A DNA stretch of 64,000 nt from Tribonema minus (lineage: Eukaryota > Sar > Xanthophyceae > Tribonematales > Tribonemataceae): the NCBI GenBank assembly GCA_017506865.1, contig JAFCMP010000538.1, positions 372,001 through 436,000 of the forward strand, given 5' to 3'. Below the pieces are notes generated by a model. It had not been told where the DNA came from. It saw only the letters and a list, made by a program, of their open reading frames with translations, and ran no database searches. Positions 1-9,801 of this stretch are shown here, piece by piece; position 1 is the stretch's first letter, and each line of letters begins with the position of its first letter. Position numbers and translations under genes: made by a program.

Positions 1-541
1 AGCTCGTAGCGCGGCGCGGAACTGCTGTGGTGGCCGCTGCGTCAGCGCGCCCGTGCAGAAGTCGTGGAGCGCGAGCCGCGCCGCCGGCAGCACTTCGCCG
101 CTGGTGTCCCCGTCCGCGTCCGCTGGCAGCATCGAGCCGCCCTCGCTGCCGCCGCCGCCGCCGCCGCTGCCGCCGCTGCTGCTGCGCGACGACACAGGGC
201 GCCCGCGCGCCGTCGCCGCCGCGCGCGCGGCGTCCAGCGCGCGGCGCGGCGCGGCGTGCGGCAGCACCGCGGCGCCGCCGGCCAGCAGCGCGCAGAAGAC
301 GGCGGCGTCGCCTGCGTACACGCGCGCCGCCGCGGCGATGTCGCCGAGCTCTTGCGCGCACATGGCGACGGCGTCGCGCAGCGCGCCCTGGCGGCCAGCG
401 AGGTTGCGCAGCAGCGGCGCGCTGCGCGACGCCGTACGCGGTCTGGCGGCGCGCCGTGATGGCGTCGAGCTCCGCATCGATGGCGCGCACCTCTGCGTGC
501 ATGCGGTGAGCGGGCGATGGTGGCAGGACGTCGTCAGTCAT
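1..541 (-). pseudogene. Ala-rich coding-like fragment running off the left edge, frameshifted
   Basis: A minus-strand ATG at 541-539 opens a frame beginning MTDDVLPPSPAHRMHAEVRA and staying plausible (AIDAELDAITARRQ) to about position 425. Beyond that the convincing helical protein (LAGRQGALRDAVAMCAQELG, then VYAGDAAVFCALLAGGAA) lies in another frame, followed by a Gly/Ser-rich linker and LPAARLALHDF up to the window edge. Joining the parts needs a frame change near 420, with no clear splice pair. I do not recognise the family; the composition suggests an alpha-helical protein. In DNA this GC-rich all three frames stay open, so frame choice is uncertain. It may be the same locus as the fragments at 1.1-1.3 kb and 2.7-4.5 kb, lying downstream of them on the minus strand. 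Confidence 0.35.
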
Positions 542-801
542 GAGGGTGGGTGGTGGTAGGGGGCGTGGTGGTTGCGGCCCCGGGCGACGGGTGTGGGGAG
601 GCTGTCGTGTATCCTTGTGTGAACTTCGACGTGCAATGGATTGCGATGATTGAGGGCTTGTCGCGAGTTGTCGGCTTGCAGCATGGATGGCGAACAACAC
701 GCGCCTGGCGCCTGTGATCATATGCATGCCACCGTGTGCTGCAGCTGGAAGGCGGCAATAACGAGACATTGACGAGAGGAGCCTGCATGGCACAGCATGC
801 A

Positions 802-838
802 TAAGGGTTAGGGTTAGGGTTAGGGTTAGGGTTAGGGT
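802..838. repeat. Interstitial telomere-like tract (TTAGGG)n
   Basis: About five tandem TTAGGG units on the plus strand in otherwise unique noncoding sequence. The tract is short and internal, so it is an interstitial telomeric sequence, not a chromosome end. The stretch 542-1138 holds no other feature I can support. Confidence 0.85.
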
Positions 839-1138
839 GAGGGTCCCTAAGGTCCAGCCGGGCCAAGGTCATGCGTGTGACAACGAGCTCCACGGCCTTT
901 GTATTGACCGCTGCAGCTGTTTGTTTTGTCGGTTGTACCAAGCAGGTGAAGCAGGAACCTATCTCCTTTGAGCAGAACGCAAGCTGCATACAAACCTGAG
1001 CGCTCTGTCTTGGCAAGCGCCGCGTCCTGAGCCGTAGAGTGCGCGCATATGCTTCCTCAACCCACCCAGCAATACCGAAAAACCTCTCCTATGAGAGGAC
1101 CAGGTAGGGTAGGAACACCTTTATGGTTGTAATTAGAG

Positions 1139-1336
1139 TTAGCAAGCTGCACACCCGAGCGCTCCGCCCCGGCCAGTGCCGCATCCTTTAGCCGTGAGCT
1201 CCGCAACCTCCGCCTCCGCCGCCGCCGCGCGCTCGCGCGCCGCCGCCGCCGCCGCCTCCTGCAGCGCCAGCGCGCACAGCCAGCGCAGCAGCACCGCCAG
1301 GGCGGGGTGGTGCGCTGCGATGGCGGTGGCGTCCAT
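1139..1336 (-). pseudogene. Short Ala-rich exon-like fragment
   Basis: The minus strand reads MDATAIAAHHPALAVLLRWL, then an Ala/Glu-rich coiled-coil-like stretch ending VAELTAK. It resembles the helical fragments on either side and could be an exon or a decayed piece of the same gene. No stop-free extension or reliable splice sites identify it further. Family unknown. Confidence 0.3.
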
Positions 1337-1368
1337 GGTGGACTCTAGGGTTAAAGTCAGGGTTGGGT

Positions 1369-1394
1369 CAGGGTTAGGGTTAGGGTTAGGGTTC
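1369..1394. repeat. Interstitial telomere-like tract
   Basis: About four TTAGGG-type units, preceded at 1345-1370 by degenerate versions (GGGTTAAAG, GGGTTGGG). The following 1.4-2.0 kb is G-rich noncoding DNA with an imperfect repeat of GACTGAGGCGTGAGRG (near 1430 and 1517); I see no gene there. Confidence 0.8.
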
Positions 1395-2078
1395 GGTTTG
1401 CGGCAGGCTTCGGTCCTGGCGACGCTTGGTGACTGAGGCGTGAGAGGTGAGAGGTGGGCAGGGGGGAGGGGGGCGTGTCAGTGGCGTGGTGGCAGTGCTC
1501 CGTGTCAGTGCTCTGCGACTGAGGCGTGAGGGATGGGAAGGGGAGGGGGGGGGCACGTCAGTGGTGCGGTGGCGGTGCTCTCTTCGTAGAGTGGTGCGCA
1601 TGTGGAGGCAGCGTCGTTGAGAAAGGTGAGGTGGCAGCGCAACATACTCCACATGTCAATGGACGAGTTTTCAGGTGTACAAGACAGTGAGTACGCCAAG
1701 GTTGTGGCGACTGGTTCTTGACCTGTCGCACAACGACTATGCAGCAGTGGACGAGGTGGTACTGCTCGCTTGAATGCCAAAGTCTAAGGTCAGAGTAGCC
1801 CTAATTCTGACCCTGACTCTTGATGTCACCCCCTCTCACCTGCTCGGCACGTCACCAACATCGTCACATCTCCAAAACATGGTTTCACTGCACATTGCCT
1901 ATTATGCACTACATGTAGCGTTCATCGTTATACAGCTTGATACTGTACAGACTATGAACATGCTTCGAATAACTTCTTGTAGTTGCCTTCGTGCGCTTTT
2001 GAGGTACTTCTTAGAGTACCGAGAAGGCGAGAAGAGACCCATCACCGCACGTGCAGCCAAGAGGATTACCTAACCTCA

Positions 2079-2128
2079 GGGTCAGGGTTAGGGTTAGGGT
2101 TAGGATTGGGGTTAGGGTTAGGGTTAGG
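2079..2128. repeat. Interstitial telomere-like tract
   Basis: Roughly seven TTAGGG units, one altered to AGGATTGGGG, on the plus strand. Noncoding surroundings (1.8-2.6 kb) contain no supported gene. Confidence 0.85.
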
Positions 2129-2662
2129 CGTCAGCGCGGGGTCCAGAAGCAGCATCTGCAGCATGGTTATGGACTTAGGCGGCTTGCGTGCTGCTGGCTG
2201 AGCACTGCTGTAGCGCATGAGGCTGCCCAGGAGGATTGCACAGCTCTTCAGGAGGAAGCCTGCATTGGCGGCAGATGGCAGGTCGGAGACTGCAGCGCGG
2301 CGGGGAGGCGTGTGCAATGGCAGAGCGGGCGGTGAAATCCTAGGAATCGCATGCAGGAGGCATAGCACTTGAAGTGTACAGTGCAGCGTATGATGGGAGC
2401 AAACACTCACAGTTGGCGTTAACCTGCCATTAGGGTTGAAGTTAGGCCCAGGCGAGGCAGTCACCACCGCGTCTGCCACAGGACAACGAGCTCCGGACAT
2501 GACTGAAGATTGGGCACGATAGGTGAGCAACACAACTCATCTTGTGCGTAGTCGCTGCAATGTGTGCCGGACGCATGCCCTCCCTGAGCCTGCGATAGCA
2601 TCAACGTGCAGCTTGAAGTGTCCACGATGAACTTTATCTTAAAATCTTCTTCAACCCATGAC

Positions 2663-4500
2663 TCACATGAAGTGTCGTGGTGTGGTGACGTCGTGCCGTG
2701 CAGCGCCGCCGCCGCCGATGAAGCGTCGCCGCCCAGCGTCACAGCGCCCGCGCCCCGCCCCTCGGCAGCAGCGCCGGTGCTGTCGGCCCCCTGCTGCGCC
2801 GCCGCTGGCGGCGGCGCCGCCGCCGCCAGCAGCAGCAGTAGCGGCAGCGGCCACAGCAGTGCTCAGCCCGAGCGACTCGCAGAGCGCCTGCAGCGCGTCG
2901 TCGCGCAGCGCCGCCGCCTCCGCGCACGCGCACGCGAAGGCGCGCGCCAGCGGCGCCAGCGCGTGCACCGCGACGTGCTGCCGCTGCACCGCGCGCGCGC
3001 GCGCCGCCTCAGCGTCCCCGCGCGAACCTCTGCAGCAGCGCGCGGCGCCGCTCCTCCGCGGCCGCCGCCTCGCCCTCGAGCGCGGCGAGCGCGGTCTCGA
3101 ACTTCAACCGCAGCGTGACGCTCCAGGCCGCGCCCCAGCAGGCCCCACGCGTCTACGGCGGCGAGCGCGCGCCGCACCGCGGTGGAGCGCGCAGCGAGGC
3201 GGCATGCGCCCTGCGCGCACGCGCAGCGGAACAGCGCCAGCGCCAGCGCCAGCGCCGTCGTCAGCTCGAGGCCCCGCGTGACTTCAATGTTGAGGTTGGA
3301 GTCGTCGTCGATGGCGGCGGCGGCGGCGCGCGCTGCTGACAGCACGTGCTGCAGGACGGAAGGGGAGGCGTTGCGCATCCAGGCCGCATAGAGGCGCGCC
3401 GCCGTCACCGCCGCGGCCGCCGCCGCCGCCGCCAGACCGGCGCGCTGGCCGGCGACGGCGTTGCTCACAGCAGCGCGCACGCGTGACGCGGCGCGCGCCC
3501 GGCAGCCGTCCAGCGCGTGCAGCGCGGCGCCCTGCAGCGCTGCGGCGAGCGCTAAGACGCCGCCGCCGCCCGCGCGCGCGTCGTCGCCGCCGCCGCCGTT
3601 GTCGAGCACCAGCACGTGCATCGCGAGGGGCAGCGCAAGCTGCTGCGCGGCACGCATCGTGTTGCAGACGTCCGGCGCCGTCAGTATCAGCAGCGCTGCT
3701 GAAGCGTGCTGCTGCTGCGGCGGCGGCGTTGTGACGGGCCACGGCACTGTGAGTTTACCGATGGCGTACTGCAGGCAGCGCGCAAGCGCATCAATGCCAT
3801 AGGTGCCGCGGCTGTCAGAAAGCGCGCCGTCGGCGACGATGAGCCTGCCCTCGGGCCGCGCATCGCCGCGGCCGCCGCCGCCGCCGCTGCCGCCGCCGCT
3901 GTCGCCCGCCCTGGGATGCAGCTGGGGGTATTGGCGGCAATGGGAGAGCCCGGTCCTTCATCTTCGTCCTCCTCCTGCGAGGGCACCTCGATGTATTCAT
4001 GGGGGCGCTGCACAGGGGGTGCGGACGCGGTGGCGGCGGCAGCGGCAGCATCGGCAGCAGCGCTCGGCGACAAGGGCTGCGCGCCGCGCGCCGCCGTCGC
4101 GGACCGTATCAGCCGCTTGCGGTCCCTGTCCTCCTGCACCTGCACGGCGCGCAGACCGCTGGCGTCCGCCCACACCAGCGGCACGTGCTCCGCACTGCTC
4201 TGAGCGCTGTCACCGCTGCCGCCGCTGCCGCCGCCGCTGCCGCCGCCGCCGTCGCCGCGCTGGCCCTCGACGCTGACGACGAGGTGCGACAGGCGCGCGT
4301 CGCTCAGCCCCAGCGTCGCATTCTCCCTGCGCACGCAGTCGCTGACGGCGCGCAGGAATGGCGGCGCGCTGCGGCGCGGTGGAGCGCGCGCACCGCGGCA
4401 GCAGCTCCGCGCGCGCCTCGTGGCACCACCGCCGCGCGAGCGCGGACCGCCGCGTCGCCGTCTGCGGCGTTGAGCGCTGCGCGGCGAGCGTCAGTGCCAC
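2663..4500 (-). pseudogene. Unrecognised Ala-rich helical protein locus with several frameshifts
   Basis: Read from 4500 down, coding-like segments are ALTLAAQRSTPQTATRRSAL, then FLRAVSDCVRRENATLGLSD and ARLSHLVVSVEGQRG, HVPLVWADASGLRAVQVQED, an acidic PHEYIEVPSQEEDEDEG stretch, RLIVADGALSDSRGTYGIDA, ASAALLILTAPDVCNTMRAA, a long Ala-rich helical region (SNLNIEVTRGLELTTALALA), VTLRLKFETALAALEGEAAA and HVAVHALAPLARAFACACAE. These pieces lie in different frames: changes are needed near 4360, 3850-3900, 3125 and 3010, the last because the upstream frame meets TGA. Neighbouring GC-rich genes stay open over thousands of bases, so poor sequence quality is not the obvious cause. I favour a decaying gene; unusual introns remain possible. 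The LILTAPDVCNT/LVLDNG segment is faintly like a Rossmann or vWA-type strand, but I assign no function. Confidence 0.4.
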
Positions 4501-4790
4501 ACAGTCAGCCTCTCATTTGCAACTGTGCAGGCACGTCATCCTGCGTGCAGCACGCATGAGCGACCCCATACAGTCGTTGCGCGAGGGACAGGAAGCTCTT
4601 CCGCGGTGCGCTGAGAAAGGAAGGAGCGTGCGTCGCCGCCTCCGGCATTGAGCGATGCGTCGCCGAGCGCAATCAGATTCAACATCACACAGTCGGCCTC
4701 TTGTCGAGCAACTCTGCGGGCACGTCGACGTCCACAAAGGCATGCACGAGGGACTCTCTGAACTCTTCCGCAGCGCGCGCTGAGGAAAAG
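4440..4790 (-). repeat. Two-unit tandem repeat at the head of the helical locus (exon-start echo)
   Basis: Sequence around 4450-4560 (GCGTCGCCGTCTGCGGCGTT followed by a CACACAGTCAGCCTCT block and GCAGGCACGTC) recurs at about 4640-4770 in diverged form (GCGTCGCCGCCTCCGGCATT, CACACAGTCGGCCTCT, GCGGGCACGTC). The offset is about 190 bp. The outer copy is noncoding, so it looks like a degenerate echo of the coding block, as seen in the intron-containing genes of this window. Confidence 0.55.
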
Positions 4791-4896
4791 AGGAGCGCCC
4801 AGCGGGGAGCGTCACCCACGGCAGTTCGCATGCGCTGAGCACTGCGAGGCCACTAAAGGGTGATGAGGAGGGTCAGTCGCTGCGGTCACAGCCTGA

Positions 4897-4937
4897 ACTA
4901 ACCCTAACCCTAACCCTACCCTAACCCTAACCCTAAT
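4897..4937. repeat. Interstitial telomere-like tract (CCCTAA)n
   Basis: About six CCCTAA units, opposite in orientation to the tracts at 0.8-2.1 kb. Confidence 0.85.
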
Positions 4938-5054
4938 ATGGGGAGCGTCACCACCGTGGAGCGTCGTCTGCGACGCAGGGCGCACCGTTGAGTGTGGGTG
5001 AGGACCCGGAAGCACGCGGCTCCATTGCGCGATGATGAGCGCAGCAGCGGCACC

Positions 5055-5097
5055 AGGGTTAGGGTGAGGTTAGGAGTAGGGTTAGGGTTAGGGTTAG
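5055..5097. repeat. Interstitial telomere-like tract (TTAGGG)n, interrupted
   Basis: TTAGGG-type units broken by GTGAGG and AGTAGG variants. It lies 120 bp from an oppositely oriented tract at 4897-4937, giving a head-to-head arrangement of telomere-like DNA. Confidence 0.75.
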
Positions 5098-5491
5098 CGG
5101 CACTCTGCTAAGCTCCGCAGCGCGCGAGGGCTGACGAGCCTCGGACACATTACGCATCCTTCAACATTGGCAACCTTGAGCATGGCGCCTCGTGAGCGGT
5201 CAAGCACGGCCCGTGGTGGCACTGCACGACGCTACCAGAACAGCACCGGTAGCTGCAGCTGCTCCAGCCGTACGTGACGGCAGCAGCAGCAGTGCCCAGT
5301 GCACCACACCCCGCGAATGCAGTGCCAGGTCTGAGGCAGCTGCCGCTGTGACAGTTCCTGCAGTTCAACAAGGCTTAGCCGTGAAGCGAGTGCGCAGACG
5401 CGTCTGTCAGGCGGAGCACTGGTGACCGCGGCGCACGAGTGCTGCAGTGCCGCTGCCGCTACAGGCGCCGCGCCGCGCCTCACACCCATCA

Positions 5492-5550
5492 GCTGCGATG
5501 GCGCAGTTGGGAGCGCGTAAGACGAAGATCTTAAGGTCATGACTGGCTCG
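5492..5550 (+). pseudogene. tRNA-Phe pseudogene, 3' half lost
   Basis: The 5' half matches the intact gene at 6133: acceptor GCTGCGA, D arm GCGC-AGTTGGGA-GCGC and anticodon stem TAAGA/TCTTA. The anticodon loop is one base short (CGAAGA, missing T33). After AGGTC the sequence reads ATGACTGGCTCG and no T-arm partner or acceptor 3' strand follows. Confidence 0.75.
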
Positions 5551-5820
5551 TGCGCTGGGGTCATGGTCAGGCTGCACTTCAAGTTGTCATGCTGCTAGCA
5601 TGACAGCAGGGGCGTGCAAGCGTACTACTAGCACGTACCTCAGCGAATGCCAGGGCACCGCCGCTGGAGTGCAGGTCTGAGGCAGCTGCTGCTGCACCAG
5701 TTCCTGCGGTTCAACAAGCCGTGAGGCGAGTGCGCAGACGCCGGCTGTCAGACCGAGTGAATTGACTGATCACGCAGGCAGCGCCGCTTACAGGCGCCGC
5801 GCCGCGCCTCACACCCATCA

Positions 5821-5880
5821 GCTGCTATGGCGCAGTTGGGAGCGCGTAAGACAAAGATCTTAAGGTCATGACTGGCTCGC
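5821..5880 (+). pseudogene. tRNA-Phe pseudogene, 3' half lost
   Basis: Starts with the same GCTGCTA acceptor strand and D arm as the intact gene. The anticodon loop is damaged (CAAAGA) and the sequence diverges after AGGTCATGACTGGCTCG, as in the copy at 5492. The shared defect suggests that one defective copy was duplicated, or that the functional copy acquired its 3' half separately. Confidence 0.75.
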
Positions 5881-6132
5881 AGAGGCTTGTCGTGCTAACA
5901 CACTGGCAGCTGCAGCAGTAGGTCATGACAGCGGGGGCGTGCAAGCGTGCTACACCATGTACCTCAACTTGAGCGCATGCAGTGCCAGTGCCGCGTCTGA
6001 TTTTGCTGCAACAGTTCAGCCTGCAGGTCAACAAGTCGTGCATGGAGAGCGCAGACGCCGCCCGTCAGAGCGAGTGACTGATCGCACGAGCCGCTGCGGC
6101 TACAGGCGCCGCACGGAGTCTCACACCTATCA

Positions 6133-6205
6133 GCTGCTATGGCGCAGTTGGGAGCGCGTAAGACTGAAGATCTTAAGGTCACTGGTTCGATCCCGGTTGG
6201 CGGCA
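6133..6205 (+). tRNA. tRNA-Phe (GAA)
   Basis: A complete 73-base cloverleaf can be drawn. The acceptor GCTGCTA (6133-6139) pairs with TGGCGGC (6198-6204) over 7 bp with two G-U pairs; the discriminator is A6205. D stem is GCGC/GCGC around AGTTGGGA. Anticodon stem TAAGA/TCTTA encloses CTGAAGA, giving anticodon GAA. Variable loop is AGGTC. T arm is ACTGG-TTCGATC-CCGGT. A run of T at 6209-6213 is a normal Pol III terminator. No intron and no encoded CCA, as expected for a nuclear gene. It is the only intact copy of a local triplication. Confidence 0.9.
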
Positions 6206-6728
6206 AGCTTTTTCTCCCCTAACCATTGGTCAAATTGTAATTGCCTTTTGGGAGGGATGTTTTGTTCTACCCCCCAGATTTGTGCCTTAGTAGTAAAATA
6301 AAGCCAAAGCAGGCTTTTTTCCTTTTTGTATGCTTGTTCTGGCCCAGGGTTGCGCGCTTCGCGCGCATCCCTCGCCCTAACAGTAATTTGTCGGAGCTAG
6401 GCCACCAAAGGTCCCCCAACAAATAGACATGGTCACCCCTGTAACACACGTGAAGGAAAGCCCCTTTGTACTTTTACTATATTCCACTTGTGGCTGTGGA
6501 AATGCCATGTTGTAGGTGTGTCGCCTTGTTCTCACTCTTGGACCCCTTTGTACATTGCACACAAAGTTCGCAACTGTACATTGCACACAAAGTTCGCAAC
6601 TGCAGTTGCCTTGACTCTAACCCTAATGTTATAACCTAAGCCCTTTACTAACCCTACTTCTTACCCTAACCCTACAGCCCTTGTCGCCTCAGCTAAACTG
6701 TTAGGGGTCGCCCCATCCGTAATACTAA
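6206..6728. other. Noncoding spacer between tRNA-Phe and the LTR element
   Basis: No gene is supported. A 26-bp direct repeat (TACATTGCACACAAAGTTCG plus CAACTG) occurs twice in tandem at about 6550-6601. A GCGCGCTTCGCGCGC hairpin lies near 6350. Degenerate CCCTAA units at 6615-6675 form the left flank of the LTR-element insertion site. Confidence 0.6.
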
Positions 6729-7139
6729 TGATACGGCTTGGGGGTAGATTGAGGACCAGTTATACCTCATAGTGAGGCCAGGTCATAGTCAGACCTGGCT
6801 GGTCATCTTAGACCTGAAATAGGTGCCTAGAGCTGCACTTGACCCCAGTTGATTCAGGTGCAATTAGCTCAGGTCACATGCCAAAGGGCACATCAGTATA
6901 GTGTGCACAGCTTCAGAACCTAGGAACCTTGCTGCAACAGCAGCAAGTAGCAGACAACAGCTGTACCAAGACATCCAGGCCCCAAGCCTTCTCTCCGCAT
7001 CGACAATAAGACATCCCCCGGTGAGCCTTGCGTTCGCATCAGTAACACATCAACTTGTTCTCTGGAGCTCGTCTCCATGTTTTGCTCTTCCAGCTTGCTA
7101 GCTTGCATTTATGACAGCATCACATGGTAGCATGTTTCA
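6729..7139 (+). repeat. 5' LTR, 411 bp
   Basis: Begins TGATACGGCTTGGGG and ends GTAGCATGTTTCA, the canonical TG...CA form. Preceded by target duplication CTAA. Differences from the 3' LTR include GCAGCAAG/GCGGCAAG, CATCGACA/CATTGACA and GCATG/GCCTG. Confidence 0.92.
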
Positions 7140-7142
7140 ATT

Positions 7143-7156
7143 TGGCACCCGTCGAC
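7143..7156 (+). other. Putative primer binding site
   Basis: TGGCACCCGTCGAC starts three bases after the 5' LTR. The TGG start and location fit complementarity to a tRNA 3' end (CCA). The primer tRNA cannot be named from the window. Confidence 0.65.
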
Positions 7157-7718
7157 AGTCCTTAAATTACCTCGTGCTAACCCCGCTCGCAAGGGCAGCA
7201 GCGCGGTGATAGCTGTCAATGTATCACCACTCGAAATCGTGTCAAAACCTTTCGAGATGCCAGTCACGTAAAGAATTACGTAAAGAAAGCCGTGGGGCCG
7301 CGAGTTTAGAAGGTTAATCACGCCCGTATTCCTGCATAAGAGTGTCTATACGACGGGGCAACGTGGTGGTGCACCACTGCGTCGTGACCCGCCCCGTTGA
7401 TGTCAAGATACCGCAGCGCGTGCTGCACGAGAGTCTAAGCGGCGTTGATTGTGCAACTTTCATCGAGCCGACCCTATTCTGCGGCTCATCTGTGGTTGAT
7501 GAACGTAGTCATTTGACTAGCTTTTTTGCAAAGAAGGGGGAGAGGAGTCCTAGCTTTAGAGCAAAGCGATGCATTTTTGCCTCATGATTGTCGGCCGCAA
7601 TTGTGTTGCAAATCTGACAACGCGGTCGTATCTGTACAACTGCAAAAGACTGGCTGACTTGCAGTTCAGAGTGCCTTAGTAGCACGAGTGTGCGGGGCAT
7701 AGACGGCTCTGCGTTGAC
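7157..7718 (+). other. Untranslated leader of the LTR element
   Basis: About 560 bases between PBS and the first gag ATG. Short open frames exist but none looks coding. It would contain any packaging signal; I recognise no motif. Confidence 0.5.
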
Positions 7719-8207
7719 ATGCTTAAGATGCGGCTTGTCAACGTCAGCTTCATGCGCGACTTATGTGATGCAGGATACACAATGGTCAAAGTAGACCAAG
7801 GCTCCAAGAAGCCATCCAGTGGGTCAAACCGTAATGGACGTGGTGGTACTAGCAGAACCAGGCCTGAGGCTACTGGCAGCACTGCTTCTACCAGCAACAC
7901 GAGTGGTAAGCGCGCAGTGTGTCCCTCGCGTAGCTCGGGTGACAAGTCGTCAACCCCCCAGTCACGGTCCCCGGCAGCGTCCGCGAAACCCAGCCAGCAG
8001 GTCGGTGCCAGTGCGCCCGACACCCCAGCAACGCCTGTCATTCGTAACTTCAGTGATGAGCCCAACAGTGGTGGTTCTGAGGCTGATGCCATAGCGGCAA
8101 AGCAGTTGCGTTTGAGGCAGGCAGTTGAGCAACTAGCTGCGCAGGGTATTACAGTAACAGTAGCCCAGCTTGCCGAGTTTGAGGCAGAATGCGCGCGCAG
8201 CTGTTGA
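7719..8207 (+). CDS. gag-like ORF 1 (N-terminal part), 162 aa
   Basis: ATG at 7719. The product starts MLKMRLVNVSFMRDLCDAGY, followed by a Ser/Thr/Gly/Pro-rich basic linker, then QLRLRQAVEQLAAQGITVTV AQLAEFEAECAR before TGA at 8205. The next ORF overlaps in another frame and continues the same kind of sequence: ending EAEC-AR here matches AAVERQLAQK there. The overlap falls on a GCGCGC run, so the two ORFs are probably one Gag, joined by programmed frameshifting or split by loss of one GC dinucleotide. Confidence 0.65.
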   Translation: MLKMRLVNVSFMRDLCDAGYTMVKVDQGSKKPSSGSNRNGRGGTSRTRPEATGSTASTSNTSGKRAVCPSRSSGDKSSTPQSRSPAASAKPSQQVGASAPDTPATPVIRNFSDEPNSGGSEADAIAAKQLRLRQAVEQLAAQGITVTVAQLAEFEAECARSC

Positions 8208-9801
8208 GAGACAACTCGCACAGAAAGTTAGCCCACGCAAGACACCACGTGCAGCAACAACCGCGCCAGTTGTGCCGGTAGCCGCGCCAGTTGTGCCGGC
8301 AGCGCCCGCGGCAGTCGCGGCAGCGCCAGTTGCAGTAAAAACCACGCCAGTAGTGCCGGTAGCCGCGCCAGTGGAGCCGGCAGCGCCCGCGGCAGTCGCG
8401 GCAGCGCCAGTTGCAACCCCAGTTGCGCCCGTGGTGACCCCACAGAAGGTCAGGCGTAGTAAGCCGACCAAGACGTCAGTTGCGCGCAGTGCGCAAGCCC
8501 CGAGTGCGCCTGAGGTGTCACCGGTGGTCAGTACGTCTAAGAGCCCCAAACTGCCAGTTAAGCAGAAGGCTCCAGCCAACTATGCTGCACTTGCAAAGGC
8601 CCCAGCGAAGGCCAAGGCTTCGTCACTGTTGACGTTGCCGCGCAAGAGTGCGGTTAGTGTGGCTGCGCCGCGTGTGCCAGCAGTGCCACGCAAGGTGCCC
8701 GTCGCGCCACAAGCACCAGTTGTGCAGAGCGGCAAAGAGCGACGAAAGTCTTCCAAGGGTAAGGGCGGCATACCCTTTGGCCCGGAAGGCGCAGAAGAGG
8801 CCAGTAGTGCTGCTGCACGTCAACTTGCTCCAAGTTATAGCGAGCAACCAGAGGTTGATGGTGCTGCGGCACGCCAGAACGCATCACGTAGTAGTGAGCG
8901 AGCAAATTTTAAAGTTATTAGTGCTACTTCACCGCACTTTGAGTTGACTTCAAGTTCAACACCCAAGCCAAGGTTAGACCTTAGAGGTTTTGGCGATGGT
9001 GGTGTGAAAAAAGTAACCCAAGTTGGTAGGCTTCAGGCCTCCATCAGAGCCTTTGAGCGTACTACTAGCTGCGAAGTACGCGGCGTACCTCAATATGCTT
9101 ACTCAGAAGCGCTCATGCAGAGTTTGAGTGCGAGTCAGTACTCTGACCTGACTCACCCAGTGCTCAACGAGCGTACAGGAGTCAAGACTCGCTCGTTCAG
9201 TGACCTAATGTACGCTCAGATGATACAGTGTCTGACAGCGGCGTACGACAGTACATCTGCTAGGCAGATGGCGTTGCAGAAGTTCCACGAACTCACTAGG
9301 ACTACTGGTACCAGCCCTGAAGTGTGGGGCAGGCAGGTGGTCGCAGCTGCATATGATGCTGACTGCTCGGACAACCAGCAAATTGTCCGTATGAAGTTTG
9401 TTCATGGACTACCCTTGAGCTGCCGTCAAGATGTAAACGGCATGCACGACACTTGGGACATGGTTAATACCAAGTTGCCTAAGGTGGTAGCCGTTGCCCA
9501 ACAAAAGTGGCAGGCTGCTCCCGAACATCAGAGAGAGCTTCGATTCCTATACGGAATGCCCGCTTTCACAGTTGAACGCGTCCAGCAAGACAAGCGTTCG
9601 TGGGACAGTGCTGAAAGCAGCGCTGACGAGTCAAAGTCGGACTCAAGTGACTCCCACACTCAGTACAGCAAAAAGAGCAAGGTAGACATGGCAATCAGCG
9701 CCATAGCCGACCTCACGCCCGCAGAGCGTGCAGAATTGCTCTCAAGCTACAAGAACACTGGCAGTTACTACGGGCCCAATTACAGTCGTGACCAATGGTA
9801 A
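8170..9801 (+). CDS. gag-like ORF 2 (main Gag body), about 540 aa
   Basis: Open from before 8170 to TAA at 9801. The first possible codon in frame here is TTG, not ATG, so translation probably enters from ORF 1. An Ala/Pro/Val-rich region contains an internal duplication (APVVPVAAPVVPAAP-type, about 8262-8420). The C-terminal half (from about RLQASIRAFERTTSCEVRGV) is a predicted helical domain with WGRQVVAAAYDADCSDNQQI and FVHGLPLSCRQDV, reminiscent of a retroelement capsid. An acidic Ser-rich tail follows. No CCHC zinc knuckle is visible. Gag assignment rests mainly on position between LTRs and overall form, not on a diagnostic motif. Confidence 0.65.
   Translation: MPSLRQNARAAVERQLAQKVSPRKTPRAATTAPVVPVAAPVVPAAPAAVAAAPVAVKTTPVVPVAAPVEPAAPAAVAAAPVATPVAPVVTPQKVRRSKPTKTSVARSAQAPSAPEVSPVVSTSKSPKLPVKQKAPANYAALAKAPAKAKASSLLTLPRKSAVSVAAPRVPAVPRKVPVAPQAPVVQSGKERRKSSKGKGGIPFGPEGAEEASSAAARQLAPSYSEQPEVDGAAARQNASRSSERANFKVISATSPHFELTSSSTPKPRLDLRGFGDGGVKKVTQVGRLQASIRAFERTTSCEVRGVPQYAYSEALMQSLSASQYSDLTHPVLNERTGVKTRSFSDLMYAQMIQCLTAAYDSTSARQMALQKFHELTRTTGTSPEVWGRQVVAAAYDADCSDNQQIVRMKFVHGLPLSCRQDVNGMHDTWDMVNTKLPKVVAVAQQKWQAAPEHQRELRFLYGMPAFTVERVQQDKRSWDSAESSADESKSDSSDSHTQYSKKSKVDMAISAIADLTPAERAELLSSYKNTGSYYGPNYSRDQW

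Larger units (their letters stand above)
5320..6205 (+). repeat. Three-unit tandem repeat carrying tRNA-Phe and two decayed copies
   Basis: A unit of about 320-340 bp occurs three times (about 5320-5560, 5665-5880, 5980-6205). Each unit has AGTGCCAG..GTCTGAGGCAGC-type sequence, GTTCCTGC..GTTCAACAAG, GAGTGCGCAGACGC, TACAGGCGCCGC and CTCACACCCATCAGCTG, and ends in a tRNA-Phe 5' half. Only the third unit keeps the 3' half of the tRNA. The repeated 5' flank shows that the tRNA was duplicated as DNA with its upstream region, not retroposed. Confidence 0.75.
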
